A stretch of 64,000 bases of DNA from assembly GCA_958295785.1 (NCBI GenBank), contig OY282377.1:2618394-2682393 (forward strand), given 5' to 3'. Every line of letters starts with the position of its first letter. Positions within the stretch are counted from its first letter, which is position 1. The position numbers and the translations under genes were made by a program. Under the pieces are notes generated by a model. It was given only the letters and a program-made list of their open reading frames with translations, searched no databases and was not told where the DNA came from. The stretch is from an uncultured Latescibacterota bacterium. Its GTDB lineage: Bacteria > Latescibacterota > UBA2968. This document shows, in pieces, positions 25,553 to 34,580 of the stretch.

Positions 25553-25693
25553 TTACGACATCTCCACCGCCGAACACGTAGGGCAAAAAAGCGTGTGATG
25601 GGTGTGATGAGTAGCGGTTTGGACAAACGCATCCCCGACCAAACCGGCGTTTGGATTTGAGGAGATAATCGAGTTGTTGATCCGTGCGTTCAT
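25553..25693 (-). CDS. Small ORF with HTHHTLFCPTC motif, or a non-coding RNA
   Basis: 46 codons, ATG at 25693 to TAA at 25555. The predicted peptide contains a His-rich stretch followed by a CxxC pair (HHTHHTLFCPTC), which could bind a metal. It lies between a near-consensus promoter and a strong terminator in a unit of about 200 bases. The expected transcript start falls only a few bases before the ATG, and no Shine-Dalgarno is visible. It would therefore be a leaderless mRNA, or the transcript is a small RNA and the ORF is accidental. I recognise no family. Confidence 0.4.
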   Translation of the reverse strand: MNARINNSIISSNPNAGLVGDAFVQTATHHTHHTLFCPTCSAVEMS

Positions 25694-25702
25694 AATGATC
25701 AA

Positions 25703-25731
25703 AAAATAGAAAGGCCGCATTGCCGCGTCAA
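25703..25731 (-). promoter_or_regulatory. Near-consensus sigma70-type promoter for the small unit
   Basis: On the minus strand TTGACG (25731-25726) and TATTTT (25708-25703) are separated by exactly 17 bases. The downstream unit ends at the terminator at 25504-25535. Confidence 0.65.
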
Positions 25732-25828
25732 GGTTTTTTTTCAATATACACATTGACTTCAGGCTTGCCCTTTGGCGAGGGAGGGCTTACATTGATTTTG
25801 ATTAATTTCGGTTCAAATTTATGCGGGA

Positions 25829-26887
25829 GTGTCTGCTGTGTTTTACTGGCTTGGTGAGCAACTTTTGGATGTCTATGGGCCATTTCGGCTGTTCACGTCT
25901 TATCTGTTTTTAGGGGGTGCGGGTACCGCGCTTGCCTGCGCGTTCACATGGTGGTTGTTGCCCAAACTGTGGCACCGGCTACCGCGCGATCAAGGCCGTG
26001 CTCACGCTGTTGGGGCGGCCCAAAGCGAGGGCAAGCCCGTGGGCGCAGGCGTTGTTTTCATTTCCATTGCCATTGTGGTCGGGTTTTTATTCGTGCCACT
26101 CGGCACGCGCTATCTCGAGGCTTTGAGCTGCTTGTTTTTGGCGATGCTGGTGGGGTTTCTCGACGACCGCAGCCACAGCGGGTGGGGCGAATACCGCATG
26201 GGCCTGCTCGATTTGGGCATTTCAATTTTGGGCGCATTGGTCGTGTGTCAATGGGCGCCAGTCGAAGTGTGGTTGCCGCTGATCAAAACCCCCGTTATTG
26301 TACCGCTGTGGATTTACTTACCCGTTGCGACGCTCTTGTTGTGGATGACGATCAACGCAACAAATTGTACAGATGGCGTGGATGGGCTGTCGGGCAGTTT
26401 GTGCATGTTGGCATTTATTTATTTGGGAGGCGCGCTGTACGGCATTGTGGGGCATCGGGATATCGCCCAATATCTGCTGGTGCCGCACTACGAAGAGGCC
26501 GCCAATTGGGCGGTGTTGGCCTTCATCATGACCGGGTGCTTGGTGGGCTATTTGTGGCACAATGCCAATCCGAGTGCCGTGTTGATGGGCGATGCGGGGT
26601 CGCGTCCTTTGGGCTTGTTGCTCGGCATGCTGGTCTTGGCGTGCGGCAATCCGCTTTTGATCGGCGTGGTCGCCGGGGTGGTGCTGGTCAACGGCGCGAC
26701 AGGGCTTTTGAAAGTCGCGCTGTTGCGATTTTTTAACATCGGCATTTTCAAACAAGTGCGCTATCCCCTGCACGATCACGTCCGCCAAAAATGGGGTTGG
26801 TCCAATACCCAAGTGCTGGTCAGGTTCACGCTTTTACAGGCTGTTGTCACGCCGATTTTGTTGGTGTTGTTGTTAAAAATTAGATAG
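25829..26887 (+). CDS. mraY: Phospho-N-acetylmuramoyl-pentapeptide transferase homologue
   Basis: 352 aa, about ten membrane segments. MraY makes lipid I on the inner face of the cytoplasmic membrane during peptidoglycan synthesis. Family motifs: FLDDRSHSG, NATNCTDGVDGLSGS, NANPSAVLMGDAGSRPLG and PLHDHVRQKWGW. The last differs from the usual LHHH by having Asp in place of one His. It is not in a cell-wall (dcw) cluster: neighbours are a small RNA/ORF unit and an M20 hydrolase. A WecA-type function is less likely given the MraY-like NxxNxTDGxDGL. GTG at 25829 is the probable start; a second GTG lies nine bases on. Confidence 0.88.
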   Translation: MSAVFYWLGEQLLDVYGPFRLFTSYLFLGGAGTALACAFTWWLLPKLWHRLPRDQGRAHAVGAAQSEGKPVGAGVVFISIAIVVGFLFVPLGTRYLEALSCLFLAMLVGFLDDRSHSGWGEYRMGLLDLGISILGALVVCQWAPVEVWLPLIKTPVIVPLWIYLPVATLLLWMTINATNCTDGVDGLSGSLCMLAFIYLGGALYGIVGHRDIAQYLLVPHYEEAANWAVLAFIMTGCLVGYLWHNANPSAVLMGDAGSRPLGLLLGMLVLACGNPLLIGVVAGVVLVNGATGLLKVALLRFFNIGIFKQVRYPLHDHVRQKWGWSNTQVLVRFTLLQAVVTPILLVLLLKIR

Positions 26888-26983
26888 TGGTCAGTGACCG
26901 GCGACCAGGCCCCCGTGCCTGTCCTCATACGCGGCAGCGGGGATGGGCAGGGGCTGACCGCTGATCGTTCTTTGGAGGAACTC

Positions 26984-28321
26984 ATGTCTTCAAAAGCCGA
27001 ACTCAAGAAGCGCGTTTGCGAAGCCATTGATCGGCGGCGCGAACAAATTTGCCGCCTTGGCGAGCACATTATGGCAAATCCCGAATTGGGGTTCAAGGAA
27101 TTTGAAACGGCCGAGTTGGTGTCGCAAACGATGGATGAATTTGGCGTGCCGCGTGAGACCGAGTTGGCGATCACGGGCGTGAAGGGGGTTTTGGAGGGCA
27201 GCGCGCCAGGGCCAACGGTCGCGCTGATTGGCGAACTCGATTCGCTCGTGGTGTCCGATCATCCCCAAGCCAATCCGGAGACGGGCGCGGCACACGCTTG
27301 TGGGCACAACGCACAGATCGCGGGGCTGATGGGGGCGATGATGGGCATGGTGGATGCGCGTGCGGCGGATGATCTCGCGGGCAAAGTCATCTTTTTTGCC
27401 GTGCCTGCGGAAGAATTTGTGGAAGTTGAATACCGGTTAAATCTGGTAAAAGAGGGGAAATTGCGCTTTTTGGGGGGCAAGCCCGAATTGATCGCGCACG
27501 GGCATTTTGACGACGTGGATATGGCGGTTATGATCCACACGCACAGCGATGAAACCCTGACCAAGGCCGCGGTTTCCGCGTCGTCCAATGGCTTTGTCGC
27601 AAAAATGATTCGGTTTGTGGGCAAGGCCGCACACGCAGGCGGCGCGCCGCACCGGGGCGTCAACGCGCTCAATGCCGCGCAAGTTGCCCTCAATGCGATC
27701 AACGCGCAACGCGAGACCTTCCAAGATGGCGACGCGATTCGCGTGCATCCCATCATCACCCACGGCGGGGACTTGGTCAATGTGATTCCCTCTGAAGTGC
27801 GGATGGAGACTTATGTGCGCGGACGCACCGCAGAGGCGATTCTCGACGCCAATACAAAAGTGGATCGCGCGCTGCGCGCAGGCGCGATGGCACTCGGCGC
27901 GACCGTGGAAATCGAGACCGTGCCGGGGTATATGCCGCTGAAAAACAATGCGAATTTGCAGACGCTTTTTGAAAACAATGCCAGATCGCAACTGGGCGAG
28001 AAGGAATTTTGTACGGTCGGGCACAGAACGGGATCGACCGATATGGGCGATCTATCCTGCATTATGCCGGCACTTCATCCCTATCTATCGGGCGCAACCG
28101 GGCCAGGCCACAGTGTCGAGTGGCATATTTCAGATAAAGAGATGGGATATGTCGAGCCGGCAAAATCCCTCGCGTCAATGGCGGTCGATCTGCTTTGCAA
28201 CCGCGCCGCAAAAGCCAACGCCGTGCTCGCAAATTACGAGCCAGAGATGACAAAAGCGCAGTACCTGGATTTTCAAACCAATTTATTTCAAACGGAAATT
28301 TACGATGGCGAGAGGCAGTGA
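26984..28321 (+). CDS. M20-family amidohydrolase/aminoacylase
   Basis: 445 aa. Cytoplasmic metal-dependent hydrolase of the M20D type (AbgB/aminoacylase-like), cleaving an amide on an N-acyl amino acid or related compound. Motifs: HACGHNAQ (metal His), VPAEEF (catalytic Glu), MIHTHSDE, GKAAHAGGAPHRGVNAL (lid domain) and HRTGSTDMGDLS. The ATG at 26984 has GGAGGA five bases upstream; the open frame extends into repeat DNA before it. Substrate cannot be assigned. Confidence 0.88.
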   Translation: MSSKAELKKRVCEAIDRRREQICRLGEHIMANPELGFKEFETAELVSQTMDEFGVPRETELAITGVKGVLEGSAPGPTVALIGELDSLVVSDHPQANPETGAAHACGHNAQIAGLMGAMMGMVDARAADDLAGKVIFFAVPAEEFVEVEYRLNLVKEGKLRFLGGKPELIAHGHFDDVDMAVMIHTHSDETLTKAAVSASSNGFVAKMIRFVGKAAHAGGAPHRGVNALNAAQVALNAINAQRETFQDGDAIRVHPIITHGGDLVNVIPSEVRMETYVRGRTAEAILDANTKVDRALRAGAMALGATVEIETVPGYMPLKNNANLQTLFENNARSQLGEKEFCTVGHRTGSTDMGDLSCIMPALHPYLSGATGPGHSVEWHISDKEMGYVEPAKSLASMAVDLLCNRAAKANAVLANYEPEMTKAQYLDFQTNLFQTEIYDGERQ

Positions 28322-28424
28322 GAGGTAAGACAAAGTGCAAAGTGCAGCGATAAGACCTACAACGAATCAACGAATGGACGAAAGTGAGACATAGAGGCGT
28401 CGCCCCTGTGTCCGCCTATCGGGG

Positions 28425-28959
28425 TATAATATAAATTGATTTTCTGTTGACCTGATGTGATGCGATATGCGACCCTCAAATGATTCTCTTGCCGTTACGC
28501 AGTACGTCAAATAAGCCATGGCAACCAGGCCATCCCAAAAGACCATCCGATAAAGCCATCGCGCACAGCGCGCAAGGCCGTCTCGCAACCCACCTCCCTA
28601 TTGCAACTTCCTTCGCAGGCCAGCGCATGTCGTTCTGTTACAAAAGCGATTTGCGCTGTGCAAGCCTCTCGGCGCATGAGAGCGGCATTTTTGAACTGCT
28701 AGGGCAGTTGTACCCCGCTCGCCTACTTTTTTTTGCTGTTAAAAAAAAGTATGAAAACGCGAATAATTTGAGCGTTTGACGCCGCACGCCGTAGGCACAG
28801 GCGTAGCCAACGCATCAAAGGCAACAAACGTGGAGGCAGAACCAAACGCTTGAGACAAGCCATGCAGGGCCTAAGTTGCGCGTAACATCCGTTAGAAATT
28901 ACGAATGCCCTCCAATTCGCAATTCGCATCACATCAGGCCAATAGAAAATCAAATTGGG
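28425..28959 (+). repeat. MITE-like dispersed element, copy 2
   Basis: About 535 bp. This copy has the clearest terminal inverted repeats: left AAATTGATTTTCTGTTGACC followed by TGATGTGATGCG, right CGCATCACATCAGG followed by CCAATAGAAAATCAAATT. The interior matches copy 1 and copy 4, but the right arm after 28865 differs. A 99-codon frame is open inside. The right end abuts the start of the next gene (ATG at 28968), so its leader and possibly promoter come from the element. Confidence 0.83.
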
Positions 28960-28967
28960 AAAAGATA

Positions 28968-30338
28968 ATGAGAACCAACATGAACATTGACTGGAATCGC
29001 GCAACGCGAGAGGTTGTGGGGTTTTTGCGGGATTTGATTCGGTGCGACACGACCAATCCGCCGGGCAATGAAATTTTGTGTGCGAACTATATTGCCGATG
29101 TGTTGAAACGCGAAGGGATTGACGCCGCGGTTACAGAATCAGAACCCACGCGCGGGAATGTGACGGCCCGCCTCAAAGGGGGCGATGCGCCCGCGCTCAT
29201 GCTGCTTGGGCACACGGATGTTGTGGCCGCAGAGCCCGATAAGTGGTCGCGCAATCCCTTTGGCGGGGATTTGCACAGGGGATATATCTGGGGGCGCGGG
29301 GCGTTGGACATGAAGAATATGGTGGCCGCGGAGTTGATGGTGTTTTTGCTGTTGAAGCGGCAGGGCGTCCCCTTAAACCGCGATGTGATCTATGCGGCGA
29401 CCGCAGACGAAGAGGCGGGCCGCGGCAACCACGGCATTGGTTGGCTCATCGATCATCATCCCGATCAAGTGAATGCAAAATACGTGCTGACCGAGGGCGG
29501 TGGCGGCGATTTTTATGTAAATGGAAAACGCTTTTATACGTGCCAAACCGGGCAAAAGGGCATTTTTCGGTTTCGGCTCATCGCAAAGGGACAGCCCGGG
29601 CACGGCTCTCGCCCGCACAACGACAATGCGGTGATCGCGCTCAGCCGGGCACTTGGCGTGCTGGGAAGCGCGAAATGGGCGATGCACCCCTCGAAAACCC
29701 TGCGCGCGTTTTTGGAGGGCATTGCCGCGACCCAAGATGGCGAGACCGCACAGCAGTTGCGCGAGGTGCTCGACGCGGGGCACAGCGAGGAGGCATTGCA
29801 AAAATTGCCCCTCGCGCCGGATATGATCGCGTCATTGCGCGCCCTGTTGCACAACACGGTTTCGCCAACCGTATTGGAGGCGGGCAGCAAGATCAATGTC
29901 ATACCCGCCGAAGCAACCGCGTGGATCGATGGCCGGCTCGCGCCTGGGCAGACCGATAAGAGCTTTGAAGCGGAAATCCGATCCCATATCGGCGATGAGA
30001 TCGATTTGGTTGTGGATCAATACAGCCCACCGTTGGAGGCGAGCACGGATTCGCCCCTGTATCAGACCCTTGTCGAGGTGATGGCAGAACGCGATCCCGA
30101 TGCGGTCGTGTTGCCCGCGCTGATGACCGGGGGCACAGATGCCAAGCATATTTGCCCGCGCTGGCCCGAGGTGCAGGTGTACGGCTTTATGCCCCATCGC
30201 CAAGTGCCGGGCGAAGAGGAGATGAACTTGATCCACGGGCATGACGAGCGCGTATCGGTCGAAAATCTCGCGTTTGCCACGCGCGTTTTGTACGATGTTG
30301 TCACGCGGTTTTGCGGGTGTGAAGGAGAGATGGCGTGA
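28968..30338 (+). CDS. M20-family peptidase (ArgE/DapE-like)
   Basis: 456 aa. Two-zinc deacylase/peptidase. Metal and catalytic motifs: LLGHTDVVAAEPDKWSRNPF (first His, Asp), GRGALDMKN (bridging Asp), ADEEAGR (catalytic Glu), TEGGG and GTDAKH near the C-terminus. It is followed by a D-2-hydroxyacid dehydrogenase with a four-base overlap (GTGA), suggesting one catabolic operon. Start ATG 28968 is nine bases after the inverted-repeat end of the element; a second ATG lies 12 bases on. Confidence 0.88.
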   Translation: MRTNMNIDWNRATREVVGFLRDLIRCDTTNPPGNEILCANYIADVLKREGIDAAVTESEPTRGNVTARLKGGDAPALMLLGHTDVVAAEPDKWSRNPFGGDLHRGYIWGRGALDMKNMVAAELMVFLLLKRQGVPLNRDVIYAATADEEAGRGNHGIGWLIDHHPDQVNAKYVLTEGGGGDFYVNGKRFYTCQTGQKGIFRFRLIAKGQPGHGSRPHNDNAVIALSRALGVLGSAKWAMHPSKTLRAFLEGIAATQDGETAQQLREVLDAGHSEEALQKLPLAPDMIASLRALLHNTVSPTVLEAGSKINVIPAEATAWIDGRLAPGQTDKSFEAEIRSHIGDEIDLVVDQYSPPLEASTDSPLYQTLVEVMAERDPDAVVLPALMTGGTDAKHICPRWPEVQVYGFMPHRQVPGEEEMNLIHGHDERVSVENLAFATRVLYDVVTRFCGCEGEMA

Positions 30339-31312
30339 AAATTTTGGTGACGGATTATGCTTGGCCCAATTTGGATGTGGAAAAAGGTGTCTTGAATGCC
30401 ATCGGCGCGGATCTCGTTCCCGCGCCCGATAGCGAAGAAGAAACGCTCGTTCGTCTGGCAAAAGGGTGTTGTGGCATCCTGACGTGTTGGGCGCAAACGA
30501 CTCGGCGGGTGATCGCATCGGCACTGCCCGATTTGAAAGTGATTGTGCGCTACGGCGTGGGGCTGGACAATATCGACGTGGCGCATGCAACCGAACAGGG
30601 CATTCCCGTGGCCAATGTGCCGGATTATTGTTTTGTCGATGTGGCCGAGCAAACTATGGCGTTGCTCTTGGGGCTTTCGCACAAGGTCGCGCAATTTGAT
30701 CGGCTGATTCGCCGCGGCGCATGGGATATTCAGGCGGGCTTGCCCCTGCGGCGGTTGACCGGGCAGGTGCTCGGCTTGATCGGCTTTGGGCAAATTGCGC
30801 GTCAAGTGGCTCCGCGCGCCCGAGCTTTTGGGCTGCGTGTGGTGGCCCATTCGCGGTCTTTGACGCCCGAGCAGGCACGCGCTTGTGGCGTTGAATCCAC
30901 CGATTTGGACACCCTGCTTCGCACCTCTGATTTTGTATCGCTCCACTGCCCTTCTACGCCCGAGACAAGGGGGATGATCGATGCCGAGAATCTGGGAAAG
31001 ATGAAACCGACCGCGTGTTTGATCAACACGTCGCGGGGCGATCTTGTCGATGAGGCGGCCTTGCTCGCGGCATTGAAAAACAAAACGCTCGCGGGCGCTG
31101 CCCTCGATGTGCGCTGCGAGGAGCCCCCTAAAGCGGACGATCCTCTGATTCAGATGGATCGCGTGATTCACAGCCCGCATGCGGCTTTTTATTCCGAAGA
31201 GTCGCTCGTCGAATTGCAAGAAAAAGCCGCATGGGAAGCGCGCCGCGTGCTGACGGGCGAAGCCCCGGTGCATCTGGTGAATCCGGAATACAAAATAGAC
31301 CGCAAAGCGTAG
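30335..31312 (+). CDS. D-2-hydroxyacid dehydrogenase (phosphoglycerate dehydrogenase-like)
   Basis: 325 aa, NAD-dependent. Catalytic layout of the family: the Rossmann motif GLIGFGQIA (about residues 150-158), NTSRGDLVDEAAL with the catalytic Arg nearby, CEEPPKADDPL with Glu, and HSPHAAFYSEES with His. The start is GTG at 30335, overlapping the M20 stop, so it is translationally coupled. There is no C-terminal ACT domain, so it is not a typical regulated SerA. The real 2-keto substrate is unknown. Confidence 0.88.
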   Translation: MKILVTDYAWPNLDVEKGVLNAIGADLVPAPDSEEETLVRLAKGCCGILTCWAQTTRRVIASALPDLKVIVRYGVGLDNIDVAHATEQGIPVANVPDYCFVDVAEQTMALLLGLSHKVAQFDRLIRRGAWDIQAGLPLRRLTGQVLGLIGFGQIARQVAPRARAFGLRVVAHSRSLTPEQARACGVESTDLDTLLRTSDFVSLHCPSTPETRGMIDAENLGKMKPTACLINTSRGDLVDEAALLAALKNKTLAGAALDVRCEEPPKADDPLIQMDRVIHSPHAAFYSEESLVELQEKAAWEARRVLTGEAPVHLVNPEYKIDRKA

Positions 31313-31333
31313 GGTGAAGACGATGTGTTTTGT

Positions 31334-31770
31334 CAATTGCTCGTCTCAAGCGTTTGATCCTACAGCATTGTTGGTTGCCTTTGATGCGTTGGCTACGCCT
31401 GTGCCTACGGCGTGCGGCGTCAAACGCTCAAATTATTCGCGTTTTCATACTTTTTTTCAACAGCAAAAAAAAGTAGGCGAGCGGGGTACAACTGCCCTAG
31501 CAGTTCAAAAATGCCGCTCTCAAACGCCGAGAGGCTGGCACAGCGCAAATCGCTTTTGTAGTAGTACGACATGCGTTGGCCTGCCAAGTGGGTTGCAAGA
31601 TGGATGTGGGTTGCGGATGGCCTTGCGCGCTGTGCGCGATGGCTTTATCGGAGGGTCTTTTGCGATGGCCTTGTTGCCATGGCTTATTTGACTTACTGCG
31701 TAAGGTCAAGGGAATCATTTGCGGGTCGCATATCGCATCACATCAGGGCAACAGAAAATCAATTTAATTT
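31334..31770 (-). repeat. MITE-like dispersed element, copy 3 (inverted, one end worn)
   Basis: About 437 bp in the opposite orientation to the other copies. The end at 31740-31770 keeps the family terminus (CATCAGGGCAACAGAAAATC, then AATTT); the other end, near 31334, has lost the inverted repeat. Compared with copy 2 the internal open frame is broken, which argues against a conserved protein. It separates two D-2-hydroxyacid dehydrogenase genes. Confidence 0.8.
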
Positions 31771-31803
31771 TACGCCTTACGCCTTTCCGAAAGGAGCATT
31801 GCT

Positions 31804-32796
31804 GTGGGCAAACCAAAAGTGGGCATTGTGATTCGAAAATCGCTTCGAGAAATGATTTTGAGCGATGCGGATCTGGAGCAGTTGCAAAGTTTTGCCGATG
31901 TGGCGATCAATGGCGAAGATCGCGATCTCGTGGATGGAGAGGCGGCTGAATTTCTCAAGGGGATGGATGGGGCGATGACGAGTTGGAACTCCGGCGATTT
32001 GACCCCCGCCATTTTGGAAGGCGTGCCCACGTTAAAAATATGGGCTTACGGTGCCGGCTCGTTGAAGGGCAAAATCTGCGATGAAGCGTGGGAGAAGGAT
32101 ATCGTGGTGACGAGTGCCGCGCCCGCCATTGCCAATGATGTGGCCGAGTTGACACTGGCGTTCATGACGATGGGCTTGCGGAACGTATTGCCCTTTTCGC
32201 GCGCCATGCGAGAAGGCGAGCGCAAACCGAACAAAGACGCAGCACGCACGCTGTTTCGGCGCACAGTGGGCGTTATCAGTGCCAGCCATGTCGGGCGGCG
32301 CGTGATGCGGTTGTTGCGGCCTTATGAACCGCGCATTTTGCTTTACGATCCCCATGTGACGCGAGAGGATGCGCGGGGGGCATTTGACGCTGAAAAGACA
32401 GATTTGGAGACCATCGCACGCAAGGCCGAGGTCGTGACCATTCACGCGCCAAAATTGGATGCCACCTATCACTTGTGGAATGAAACGCATTTTCGGCTGA
32501 TGCGCGACGATTGCGTGTTTATCAATACGTCCCGCGGCGCAAACATCGACGAAGCCGCGCTGATTGCAGAACTCAAAAAAGGGCGGTTCTCCGCCTTTTT
32601 AGACGTGACCGATCCGGAGCCGCCCGCAATGGACAGCCCGCTTCGATGCTTGCCCAATGTGGTTTTGACGCCGCATTGTGCAGGGCTTCGCTCCTATCGG
32701 ATCGGCGCGCAAAAGGTCGAGGAATTGCGCCGGTTTTTCGCGGGCAAAGATCAGGTGTTTCAAGTCACGCGGGACATGCTGGACCGCTTGGCGTAA
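31804..32796 (+). CDS. D-2-hydroxyacid dehydrogenase with atypical nucleotide motif
   Basis: 330 aa. Same family as the previous gene but clearly diverged. NTSRGANIDEAALIAEL and TDPEPPAMDSPL, then LTPHCAG, give the Arg, Glu and His of the active site. The dinucleotide-binding loop, normally GxGxxG, reads GVISASHVGRR, with Ser-Ala-Ser in place of the first glycines, so cofactor binding may be altered. The start is GTG at 31804 with AAAGGAG eight bases upstream; the gene lies 34 bases from the end of the inverted element copy. Confidence 0.85.
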   Translation: MGKPKVGIVIRKSLREMILSDADLEQLQSFADVAINGEDRDLVDGEAAEFLKGMDGAMTSWNSGDLTPAILEGVPTLKIWAYGAGSLKGKICDEAWEKDIVVTSAAPAIANDVAELTLAFMTMGLRNVLPFSRAMREGERKPNKDAARTLFRRTVGVISASHVGRRVMRLLRPYEPRILLYDPHVTREDARGAFDAEKTDLETIARKAEVVTIHAPKLDATYHLWNETHFRLMRDDCVFINTSRGANIDEAALIAELKKGRFSAFLDVTDPEPPAMDSPLRCLPNVVLTPHCAGLRSYRIGAQKVEELRRFFAGKDQVFQVTRDMLDRLA

Positions 32797-32873
32797 TTTG
32801 TGAGCCGCTGTGCCGGCCCGGCGATACGAGAATGTAGGGGCAGTCCAACCCCTCAGTGAAAAAGAAGGACATC

Positions 32874-33362
32874 ATGAAAAAACGCACGGATTATTTGTCG
32901 TGGGATGAGTATTTTATGGGCGTGGCGATGCTGTCGGCACACCGAAGCAAAGACCCCAATACACAGGTGGGGGCGTGTATTATCAACGAAAAAAAGAAAA
33001 TTGTGGGCATTGGCTACAACGGCTTGCCCATCGGGTGCTCGGATGACGAGTTTCCCTGGGGCAGAGAAGGCGATTTTCTCGAGACCAAATATCCCTACAT
33101 CTGCCATGCAGAGTTGAATGCGATTTTGAACAAAATCAGTGCGGATCTGCACGAATGCACCATTTACGTCACCTTATTCCCGTGCAATGAATGCGCCAAA
33201 GTGATTATTCAGTCGGGCATTCGCGAGGTGATTTATCTGGCGAATAAGTATCCAAATTCCAATTCCGTAAAAGCCACTTGCCGCATGTTTGACAGCGCGG
33301 GGGTGCGCTATCGCGCGCTGGGTCACTATCGCGATCAAATTGTCATTGACTTCCGGATTTGA
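32874..33362 (+). CDS. Deoxycytidylate (dCMP) deaminase, ComEB-like
   Basis: 162 aa. It converts dCMP to dUMP, feeding thymidylate synthesis. Zinc-site motifs: CHAELNAIL (His and catalytic Glu) and PCNECAKVI (two Cys). The N-terminal [25 protein letters not shown] is typical. The ATG at 32874 has AAGGA five bases upstream; a GTG 18 bases earlier would also work. Four bases separate its stop from the diguanylate cyclase gene. Confidence 0.92.
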   Translation: MKKRTDYLSWDEYFMGVAMLSAHRSKDPNTQVGACIINEKKKIVGIGYNGLPIGCSDDEFPWGREGDFLETKYPYICHAELNAILNKISADLHECTIYVTLFPCNECAKVIIQSGIREVIYLANKYPNSNSVKATCRMFDSAGVRYRALGHYRDQIVIDFRI

Positions 33363-33366
33363 CCGA

Positions 33367-34380
33367 ATGGCCGCCACACCTATTAACCGGCCCACCCGCT
33401 CTGTTGGGCGGGCTTCCAATTTGATGCACGCGCTCAATGATATGTTATATCGCGAGCACTTTGGGGCCTTGCTGATTTTTGGCGTCGATCAGCGGCGCGA
33501 CGTGCGTTTTGACCTATCGGCAGATGAGCCGCGTCACGCGCTCAATTTGATTGCCGAGTTTATCCCCAGCCCCGATGGTTTTTGCCTAGGGAACGACACA
33601 TTCGCCGCGCTTTTTGATTCTGATGCCGCGCTTGAGATACCCTCGTCTCTGCCTGCGCTGATTGCCGACCAAACCGGGATTTCCGTCTCTTGCGGCGGTG
33701 TCAAGATGCCGGGCAAGGAATGCGGCCTGCATCCGCAGATGTCCGAGATCATCTTTTTATCGGCACAGCGCGTGCTCGTGCGGGCGCGAGGGGTTGAGCG
33801 CGTGGTCTGGTTGGCGGAAGAACCGGCAAAAGACGGGGTGCATCTGGCGGATATTGCCCTGAATTTTTTTCGAGAAATTGCGCGGATCAACGCCGCGCTG
33901 GTGCAGAAAATGACCTTGGAATCGCGCACGGATTTTTTGACCGGTCTTTACAATCGGCGCGGTTTTGAAGCGGTGTTTGTGCGGATGGTGCAGCGGTCAA
34001 TTCGCAACGGACGCCCGCTGGCCCTTTTTTACATGGATTCCGATTCGCTCAAGGCGATTAACGATGCCAACGGGCACGATGCGGGCGACCGGTATATTGT
34101 GGATTTGTCGCGGGTGCTCAATGACATGTTGCGCGGGTCAGACCTGTTGTCGCGGTGGGCTGGCGATGAATTTGTCGCCGCGATTGAAAATGCGTCGCGC
34201 CCGCGCGCTTATGCCATTGCCCGGCGGTTGAACCGCGCCATAGCCGAACGCACGGAAGGCACGATATCCATTGGCGTTTATCACGGCGTGCCCAAATCGG
34301 CGGAACACGCATTTAGAAAAGCGGATGAAGCACTTTATCGCGTGAAAAACCGCGGCAAGAACGATGTTGAACTGGCGTAG
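33367..34380 (+). CDS. GGDEF-domain diguanylate cyclase (AGDEF signature)
   Basis: 337 aa. The first 180 residues form a GAF-like or unassigned sensory part. The C-terminal 160 residues form a GGDEF domain: RTDFLTGLYNRRGFE, YMDSDSLKAINDANGHDAGD, RWAGDEFVA and ADEALYRVKNRGKN. The signature is AGDEF rather than GGDEF, a variant compatible with activity. It should make c-di-GMP. No membrane segment or inhibitory RxxD site is obvious. The start at 33367 lies four bases after the deaminase stop. Confidence 0.88.
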   Translation: MAATPINRPTRSVGRASNLMHALNDMLYREHFGALLIFGVDQRRDVRFDLSADEPRHALNLIAEFIPSPDGFCLGNDTFAALFDSDAALEIPSSLPALIADQTGISVSCGGVKMPGKECGLHPQMSEIIFLSAQRVLVRARGVERVVWLAEEPAKDGVHLADIALNFFREIARINAALVQKMTLESRTDFLTGLYNRRGFEAVFVRMVQRSIRNGRPLALFYMDSDSLKAINDANGHDAGDRYIVDLSRVLNDMLRGSDLLSRWAGDEFVAAIENASRPRAYAIARRLNRAIAERTEGTISIGVYHGVPKSAEHAFRKADEALYRVKNRGKNDVELA

Positions 34381-34580
34381 TCCGTGGCCCGTGCCCGCCT
34401 GAACGTAGGGGCGGTGCCCCCGTGCCCGCCCGAAAATACGTGGCCCTATACCCGCCCGTCAGCGACAAAAAAACAAGCTCTCAGCGGTGGCGTGGCGGAG
34501 GCTGAACGCGGATTTACAGCGGATTTTTTATCCGCGCAATCCCTTAATCCGCGCCAATCCGCGAGCCAAGGAGGTGTACA
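34381..34580. other. Gap with REP-like unit and ATCCGCG-type repeats
   Basis: 200 bases without a gene. GTAGGGGCGGTGCCCCCGTG followed by CCCGCCC at 34404-34430 is a REP-like copy. From about 34508, strings such as GCGGATTT and TTTATCCGCGCAATCCCTTA resemble the repeated ATCCGCGCAATCCG runs at 17.55 and 43.93 kb. GGAGG at 34570-34574 is the ribosome-binding site of the next gene. Confidence 0.75.
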
